9,106 nucleotides of DNA from an uncultured Clostridia bacterium (lineage in GTDB: Bacteria > Bacillota > Clostridia > Oscillospirales > Acutalibacteraceae): NCBI GenBank assembly GCA_946405565.1, contig CAMJHU010000045.1:1-9106 (forward strand). The letters run 5' to 3'. Numbering within the stretch: position 1 is the stretch's first letter; each line of letters begins with the position of its first letter. This document shows, in pieces, positions 4,562 through 9,106 of the stretch. The translations under genes were made by a program, and so were the position numbers. Below the pieces are notes generated by a model. It was not told the origin of the DNA. It saw nothing but the letters and a program-made list of their open reading frames with translations, and did no database searches.

Positions 4562-5846
4562 CCGGCATCAGCTCGCTTTCTGCGGCTGAAATAAAACTGT
4601 CGGAAAACAGCGTCTCTTCCTTCTTGATCTGAAGCAACTCGGCGTCTGCGGCGGGTGCGGTGCGCCATTTTTCGATGTAGGATTTGCGCGAACGAACCTG
4701 ACGGGAAACTTCCTGCATGTCGTTTGCCATCTCGTCAAAATCGTCCTCGAGAATGGGATAGAGCGATTCGACGTTGACCGTCAGCGCGTCCTCATCGTAG
4801 GCGAAACCGTGATAAATGGATTCCATTTTCAGCACGGCAAACGCCATCCATTCGAGTGCCGGACGCCAGCTTGCCCACTTGCCCTCGCAGCGGGAGATGA
4901 GTTCCCAGTAGAGCGCCTTCATACTCTTGCCGGACTGCATCAGCCCGCGGAGCTGTTCCAGCCCGACGTTGGGAACGCTGAGCAGGTCAAACATATCGTT
5001 CTTGGTGCGGGTGATAGCTGCCTCGAACCGTTCGGAATAACTGAACCCGGCTTCGAGCTTGTCAAGCCGCGCTTGACTGCCTTCCTTGGCGGGGTCGGTC
5101 TGTAAATCAATCAGCGCGCCGGGAGAGATTTTCATCGCGTCGAGCGATTCCGCTTTGGCGTCCACAGCGACGGTCTGGGGGAACATATTGAACCGGAGCG
5201 CGTCGGCGTCGTCGGAGAGAAGATGGTTGTAGCTGTTCTGGAGCTCAATGAGGTCTTCCACGTCGCTTTCTCCCTTCATATCGCCGGATAACCCGCCGTT
5301 GAGAATGACACAGCAGGGGATGAAATCCAGCCCGGTGTCCACATCCTGCCCGCCTTCCAGCAACTGCCCGAACCCGTTGTATACGCCCTCATTCAGCCAG
5401 CACCGACCGTTTTCCAGCCAATATTTCTGTTTCCATAGCCGCTGATCAGCGCGATTCTGTTCGTCATTGATCTGATAGAAGAAGATGATTTTGTCCAGCA
5501 CGTCGCAATCGTCGTCGGTGACGGAATAGACAAATTCGGGGGACGGACGGAAGGAAACGCGGACAGGTTTGTCCTTGCCGCCGCTGATTTTGAGCGCGAC
5601 GCGCTTGCCGATGAAGCAATCCAGCCCCGCCTGCATGAGCTTGTTGTTCCAGCGGGAACGTTTTAACGCGCCATCCAAAAACCTCTGTGCTTTGTCAACG
5701 GTTTCAGCAGACGCCTCGCGGTCAGAATCGAAGGTAATCTCCGGCGCACGCCCGAACATAAACTCCGCTTCCCGTTTGATGAGCTTCTTGACGAGGTTGA
5801 CGCGCTTCCTGGTGGGACGGTCATTGGCAATTAACTGAATTAACAA
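4551..5846 (-). CDS. Phage portal protein (SPP1 gp6 type), 5' truncated
   Basis: About 430 residues of open frame. Portal proteins form the ring at one capsid vertex through which DNA is packaged. The recognised part begins at about DRPTRKRVNLVKKLIKREAE and FMFGRAPEI, normally some tens of residues into the protein, then DCFIGKRVALKISGG, the structural region with FYQINDEQNR, the block GGLSGDMKGESDVEDLIELQ with NSYNHLLSDDADALRFN, and the C-terminal SIYHGFAYDEDALTV, ending ESELMPDGE. The N-terminal portion is absent. The frame has no ATG in a sensible place; the only candidate start is a TTG at 5844-5846 lying in the U-tract of a terminator, without a ribosome binding site. I take this as a deletion junction at about 5835-5845. 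The gene overlaps the MuF gene by 11 bases, as in intact phages. The family call is confident; it is unlikely to be functional. Confidence 0.8.
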   Translation of the reverse strand: MLIQLIANDRPTRKRVNLVKKLIKREAEFMFGRAPEITFDSDREASAETVDKAQRFLDGALKRSRWNNKLMQAGLDCFIGKRVALKISGGKDKPVRVSFRPSPEFVYSVTDDDCDVLDKIIFFYQINDEQNRADQRLWKQKYWLENGRCWLNEGVYNGFGQLLEGGQDVDTGLDFIPCCVILNGGLSGDMKGESDVEDLIELQNSYNHLLSDDADALRFNMFPQTVAVDAKAESLDAMKISPGALIDLQTDPAKEGSQARLDKLEAGFSYSERFEAAITRTKNDMFDLLSVPNVGLEQLRGLMQSGKSMKALYWELISRCEGKWASWRPALEWMAFAVLKMESIYHGFAYDEDALTVNVESLYPILEDDFDEMANDMQEVSRQVRSRKSYIEKWRTAPAADAELLQIKKEETLFSDSFISAAESELMPDGE

Positions 5847-5911
5847 AAAAGCCAGAACACTTCTTGATGCTCTGACTTCTCTTGATATTCTTTCTTTGAC
5901 TTAATCTCCAT
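5840..5911 (-). other. 23-codon micro-ORF ending in a terminator
   Basis: The ATG at 5909-5911, with a weak AGG four bases upstream, opens a 23-codon frame (MEIKSKKEYQEKSEHQEVFW, then LFC) that ends at TAA 5840-5842. Its last ten or so codons overlap the hairpin at 5850-5877. It may be the start of a deleted gene or a leader-like peptide, or simply chance. The translation resembles nothing I know. Confidence 0.25.
5845..5877 (-). terminator. Minus-strand terminator directly before the truncated portal
   Basis: On the minus strand AGTCAGAGCA (5868-5877) pairs with TGTTCTGGCT (5850-5859), with two wobble pairs and an 8-base loop, followed by TTTTTT. It points into the portal fragment, so transcription from upstream would end right where the portal remnant begins. 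It probably belonged to a different gene and was joined to the portal by deletion. Confidence 0.7.
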
Positions 5912-5923
5912 AGTACCTGTTTG

Positions 5924-5938
5924 CCCGAAATTTTCGGG
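5924..5938. repeat. Short palindrome CCCGAAATTTTCGGG
   Basis: Six pairs with a three-base centre, placed between the glyA terminator and the micro-ORF. No U-tract follows on either strand. It could be an operator or an element end, but nothing in the sequence decides this. Confidence 0.35.
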
Positions 5939-5943
5939 TTAAA

Positions 5944-6000
5944 ATAACATAAATCGCGCCCGCATTAGGATTGTTGATAAGTCCTCATGCGGGCGCAATT
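5944..6000 (-). terminator. glyA terminator
   Basis: GCGCCCGCAT (5956-5965) pairs perfectly with ATGCGGGCGC (5987-5996). The stem extends on both sides with one mismatch each (arms 5952-5970 and 5982-6000). On the minus strand it is followed by GATTTATGTTATTTT. It lies about 45 bases after the glyA stop and marks the end of the housekeeping region. Confidence 0.8.
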
Positions 6001-6045
6001 ATGATTGTGTACGGATCTGTTTATCGGACGAACTATTCCCGTGGC

Positions 6046-7299
6046 TTATTCGTAGAGGGGATAGGCTTCGAGCAGTTCGGTAACGCCTGCACGAATTGCG
6101 TCGGCACTGCCCTCAAAATCAGTGATGGCAAGCGAGATGTACTCGGCGATCTTCTTCATGTCTTTCTCGACCAGACCGCGGGTGGTAACTGCGGGGGTGC
6201 CAAGACGCACGCCGCTGGTTACGAACGGACTGAGGGGCTCATTGGGAATGGTGTTCTTGTTAGCGGTGATGTAAACCTCATCGAGACGGTGCTCCAGTTC
6301 CTTGCCGGTGATGCCGGTGCCACGCAGATCGAGCAGAATGAGGTGGTTGTCCGTGCCGCCCGAAACCATCTTTACGCCGCGAGCGTCGAATTCTTCCGCC
6401 ATAGCGGCTGCGTTGGCGACAATCTGTCTGCCGTAGGTTTTGAATTCAGGCTTGAGCGCTTCACCGAGGCAAACTGCCTTGGCAGCGATAGTGTGCATGA
6501 GAGGTCCGCCCTGTGTGCCGGGGAAAATCGCTTTGTCGATGGCTTTGGCGTATTCCTCACGGCAGAGAATCATACCGCCGCGCGGACCGCGAAGGGTTTT
6601 GTGGGTGGTAGTGGTCACAATATCGGCATACTCCACAGGATTCTGATGGACGCCTGCCGCGACCAGACCTGCGATGTGTGCCATGTCCACCATGAGATAG
6701 GCGCCGACTTCCTTGGCAATCTCACTGAACTTGGCAAAATCAATGGCACGGGGATAGGCACTCGCGCCTGCGACGATCATCTTGGGCTTGACCTGCTTGG
6801 CGGTTTCGTAGAGCTTGTCATAGTCAATGCGTCCGGTTTCGCCGTCTACGCCGTAGGCGACGAAGTTGAAATACTTGCCGGACAGATTCACAGGGGAACC
6901 GTGTGTCAGATGTCCGCCTTCGGCGAGGTTCATGCCCATGACGGTATCACCCGGTTCGAGCAAGGCAAAATACACAGCGGTGTTTGCCTGTGCGCCGGAA
7001 TGGGGCTGGACGTTGGCGTGCTGAGCGCCGAACAGTTCACAGGCTCTCTTGCGGGCGATTTCCTCTACGACGTCTACACACTGACAGCCGCCATAGTATC
7101 TCTTGCCAGGATAGCCTTCGGCGTACTTGTTGGTGAGCACACTGCCCATCGCCGCCATGACAGCGGGTGAAACAAGGTTTTCCGAAGCGATCAGTTCGAG
7201 GTTTCTCTTCTGGCGCGCCAGCTCATCACCCATGGCAGCGGCCACGTCGCTGTCATAGGAACTGAGAAAACCAATGGAATCAAGCATATCTGCGTACAT
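6046..7299 (-). CDS. glyA: Serine hydroxymethyltransferase
   Basis: 417 residues, normal length. It is the cytoplasmic pyridoxal-phosphate enzyme that converts serine and tetrahydrofolate to glycine and 5,10-methylene-tetrahydrofolate, the main source of one-carbon units. Visible family blocks include ELIASENLVSPAVM at 35-48, NKYAEGYPGKRYYGG at 57-71, VQPHSGAQANTAVYFALLEPG at 97-117, MNLAEGGHLTHGSPVN at 123-138, the PLP Asp/His region VDMAHIAGLVAAG at 204-216, the Schiff-base lysine Lys234 in TTTTHKTLRGPRGG (229-242), and TSGVRLGTPAVTTRG at 361-375. The ATG at 7297-7299 has GAAAGGAAG (7308-7316) eight bases upstream. The gene has its own promoter and terminator, so it is likely a single-gene unit separate from comF. 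Nothing looks broken. Confidence 0.98.
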   Translation of the reverse strand: MYADMLDSIGFLSSYDSDVAAAMGDELARQKRNLELIASENLVSPAVMAAMGSVLTNKYAEGYPGKRYYGGCQCVDVVEEIARKRACELFGAQHANVQPHSGAQANTAVYFALLEPGDTVMGMNLAEGGHLTHGSPVNLSGKYFNFVAYGVDGETGRIDYDKLYETAKQVKPKMIVAGASAYPRAIDFAKFSEIAKEVGAYLMVDMAHIAGLVAAGVHQNPVEYADIVTTTTHKTLRGPRGGMILCREEYAKAIDKAIFPGTQGGPLMHTIAAKAVCLGEALKPEFKTYGRQIVANAAAMAEEFDARGVKMVSGGTDNHLILLDLRGTGITGKELEHRLDEVYITANKNTIPNEPLSPFVTSGVRLGTPAVTTRGLVEKDMKKIAEYISLAITDFEGSADAIRAGVTELLEAYPLYE

Positions 7300-7353
7300 A
7301 GGTAAGACTTCCTTTCGGGGGATTTTTCTTTTGTAAAGATAAGTGACCTTTTA

Positions 7354-7382
7354 ATTATAGCAAAGTTGAATGATACTTGCAA
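7354..7382 (-). promoter_or_regulatory. glyA promoter
   Basis: On the minus strand, -35 TTGCAA (7377-7382) and -10 TATAAT (7354-7359) are 17 bases apart, in an AT-rich spacer about 55 bases before the glyA ATG. The -10 is perfect and the -35 matches four of six. The leader is too short for a known riboswitch. Confidence 0.75.
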
Positions 7383-7412
7383 TAGTTTTTTATGTGAATT
7401 TTTGAATTCCTG

Positions 7413-8132
7413 TTATGATTTGACTGCAGCCGTAGCCGTTACACAATAGACTTCTCTGGCACCTGCTTCCAGTAAAATCCGAGCGCATTCATTCAATGTG
7501 CCGCCGGAGGTGGTCACATCGTCACACAGCAGCACGGTCTTACCGTCTATTTTCTCCGTATGTACCACACAAAACACATTTTTGATATTTTTCTGTCGTT
7601 CCGCATATGAAAGCGTATGCTGGCGCTGATTCTTCTGATACTTGATCAGAACACGGGAAAGATAAGGGAGACGCAATTCCGAAGCGACGGTCTTTGCCAG
7701 AAGATTTGCCTGATTATAGCCCCGCCTGCGCTCATCCTCCGAATACATCGGTACGCCCATTACACAGTCAATGGGAATACCCGCGTCAAGATATTCCGTC
7801 CGGACAGCCAGTGCCATCAGCTTGCCGAAATAGGCGCAGGACGACGGCGAATTGCGGAATTTCATGCGGTGGATACCTCTTCTGGCGGCGTTAGTGTAAA
7901 GGAGCGGGGAGACATTACGGGTGAAGGCGTACGTTGCTTCTCCGCAGTGGCAGCTCCCCAACGGTCGCCCGCATTGGCGGCAGATCGGATGGCAGATGAA
8001 TTCCACATCATGGGCGCACTGTCGGCATAGGCTTTGATGGTCGTAAAGCAGATCCCCACACAGCGGACATCGGGACGGAAAAACCAGATCGAGCAGACAC
8101 GCCTGTAATTGTTTCAGCAGACCCATAACCAT
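7413..8132 (-). CDS. comF: ComF family protein (phosphoribosyltransferase fold)
   Basis: Up to 239 residues, usual length. ComF/GntX proteins carry an N-terminal zinc-binding part and a type I phosphoribosyltransferase domain. In naturally competent bacteria they help take up DNA together with a helicase; in others the role is unclear. Visible: Cys pairs CPLC (22-25), CRQC (36-39), CRQC (51-54) and CHC (61-63); the ERRRGYNQA block at about 134-142 typical of ComF; and the PRPP-binding loop VLLCDDVTTSGGT at 200-212. Two ATGs compete. The one at 8130-8132 lies four bases after AAAGGA; the one at 8124-8126 (third residue) is ten bases after it, so the start is uncertain by two codons. It follows the helicase gene by 14 bases and is probably co-transcribed with it. 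Confidence 0.93.
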   Translation of the reverse strand: MVMGLLKQLQACLLDLVFPSRCPLCGDLLYDHQSLCRQCAHDVEFICHPICRQCGRPLGSCHCGEATYAFTRNVSPLLYTNAARRGIHRMKFRNSPSSCAYFGKLMALAVRTEYLDAGIPIDCVMGVPMYSEDERRRGYNQANLLAKTVASELRLPYLSRVLIKYQKNQRQHTLSYAERQKNIKNVFCVVHTEKIDGKTVLLCDDVTTSGGTLNECARILLEAGAREVYCVTATAAVKS

Positions 8133-8146
8133 GTGTTCCTTTCATT

Positions 8147-9106
8147 TTATTGTGTTTCGGTCAAATCGCGCTGAAGAAAAGTGTCCAGCGCGGAATAGCG
8201 CAGGGTTTTCTTCTGATTGTGCACCATCTGAAAGGCGATTTGTTTGTGACCCACCATAATCAGGATTTTTTTGGCACGGGTGACGGCGGTATACAGCAGA
8301 TTCCGGTAGCAGAGCTGAGGCGCCATTGGATACATGGGGATGATCACGGCGGGAAATTCGCTGCCCTGACTTTTGTGGACGGTAATGGCGTAGGCGTGTT
8401 CCAGTTCATCGGCATTGTCCACAGAATAGAGTGCCACGCGATCGTCAAACCGCACCTTGAGCGTGCCGCGAAGCCGGTCGATCTCTTCCAGCATCCCCAC
8501 GTCGCCGTTGTAGATGCCGGTTCCCTCGGTGCCGTCGTCTCGGGTCCATTCGACGTTGTAATTGTTTTTCACCTGCATGATCTTGTCACCCTGCCGGAAG
8601 ACCGCGCCGTTGAGCCTGAGTTCGGGACGTTTCTGGTGAGAGGGATTGAACCGCTGCTGTAAGATCTGATTGAGGGCAACGGTTCCCAATTCTCCCTTGC
8701 GTCCGGGACACAGTACCTGAATATCCCGCAGCGGATCAAAGCCATAGGCGTCCGGCAACCGCTGAAAGCACAGATCCGTGATCATTTTGGCAATGGATTC
8801 CTTCTCCCGCAGCGGCAGGAAAAAGAAATCGTTATCCCGCAGATCAAGCTGGGGCATTTCACCGCTTACAATGCGATGGGCGTTCATAACGATAGCACTT
8901 TTCTGTGCCTGACGGAATACCTCGGTAAGCTGCACTACCGGCACCTGTCCTGACCGGATCAGATCGCCCAATACATTTCCGGCGCCCACACTCGGAAGCT
9001 GATCGCTGTCTCCGACCAGCACCAGACGGCAGCCGAATTTCACCGCCCGAAGCAGACTCTGAAACAGCAGAATATCCGTCATGGAAAGCTCGTCCACAAT
9101 CAACGC
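8147..9106 (-). CDS. recD2: RecD2-type ATP-dependent DNA helicase, C-terminal part (runs off the window)
   Basis: About 320 residues of a protein that normally exceeds 700; the 5' part lies beyond the right edge. RecD2 is a 5'-3' superfamily 1B helicase without RecB and RecC, involved in DNA repair and replication-fork processing. The visible part runs from the Walker B motif (IVDELSMTD) through motif III (LVLVGDSDQLPSVGAGNVLGD), motif IV with Arg (QLTEVFRQAQKS), the SH3-like insert region (GDKIMQVKNNYN, GIYNGDVGMLEEID), motif V (AYAITVHKSQGSEFPAVIIP) and motif VI (LLYTAVTRAKKILIMVG). The first codon of the window-limited frame is not a real start; the frame is open to base 9106. It is followed after 14 bases by comF. 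A plasmid relaxase-type TraA helicase is less likely given the neighbours. Confidence 0.93.
   Translation of the reverse strand, partial: ALIVDELSMTDILLFQSLLRAVKFGCRLVLVGDSDQLPSVGAGNVLGDLIRSGQVPVVQLTEVFRQAQKSAIVMNAHRIVSGEMPQLDLRDNDFFFLPLREKESIAKMITDLCFQRLPDAYGFDPLRDIQVLCPGRKGELGTVALNQILQQRFNPSHQKRPELRLNGAVFRQGDKIMQVKNNYNVEWTRDDGTEGTGIYNGDVGMLEEIDRLRGTLKVRFDDRVALYSVDNADELEHAYAITVHKSQGSEFPAVIIPMYPMAPQLCYRNLLYTAVTRAKKILIMVGHKQIAFQMVHNQKKTLRYSALDTFLQRDLTETQ

Noticed and set aside
5971..7170. Plus-strand open frame of 399 codons
   Set aside because: It is antisense to glyA, whose motifs and catalytic lysine are clear on the minus strand; the plus-strand translation has no recognisable features.
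7300..7353. Possible riboswitch before glyA
   Set aside because: The leader between promoter and start is only about 50 bases and shows no aptamer-like stems.
8150..8662. Plus-strand frame of 170 codons
   Set aside because: Antisense to the RecD2 helicase, whose motifs V and VI lie here on the minus strand.

Overview
The window looks like a chromosomal segment of a Gram-positive gut-type Clostridia bacterium (Oscillospiraceae/Ruminococcaceae-like Bacillota). This rests on the RecD2-like helicase, ComF and GlyA neighbourhood, AAAGGA-type ribosome binding sites, sigma-A-like promoters, U-tract terminators and head genes of an SPP1-like phage. The assignment is by gene style only; there is no rRNA or other marker in the window.

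Right part (about 5944-9106, all on the minus strand) is housekeeping DNA. It holds the C-terminal part of a RecD2-type helicase cut by the window edge, then a ComF-type phosphoribosyltransferase 14 bases after it. Next comes glyA (serine hydroxymethyltransferase) with its own promoter, ending at a GC-rich terminator.

Middle part (about 412-5850) is a decayed prophage head module, also on the minus strand, in the usual SPP1-like order: portal, MuF head protein, scaffold, major capsid protein. Terminase, most of the portal N-terminus, the C-terminal part of the capsid protein and all tail and lysis genes are missing, so it cannot make virions. Two things stand out. First, the MuF protein carries a C-terminal JAB/JAMM-like domain instead of stopping after the MuF fold. 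It overlaps a small acidic ORF that fits an immunity protein, so the pair looks like a phage-borne polymorphic toxin-immunity module. That tail and the small gene are much more AT-rich than the rest of the head genes. Second, a complete DinJ/RelB-YoeB toxin-antitoxin operon on the opposite strand sits between the toxin module and the scaffold gene. It has its own promoter, overlapping operator palindromes and terminator, and it apparently replaced or interrupted a phage gene whose last codons may survive at 1744-1848.

Left part (1-386, plus strand) holds the end of an unrecognised gene that appears broken (two pieces in different frames), followed by a strong terminator that converges on the truncated capsid gene.

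The picture is a prophage that lost its structural function at both ends while two toxin modules (MuF-JAB plus candidate immunity, and DinJ-YoeB) remain with intact reading frames. No rRNA, tRNA, CRISPR array, intact insertion sequence or integrase was seen.
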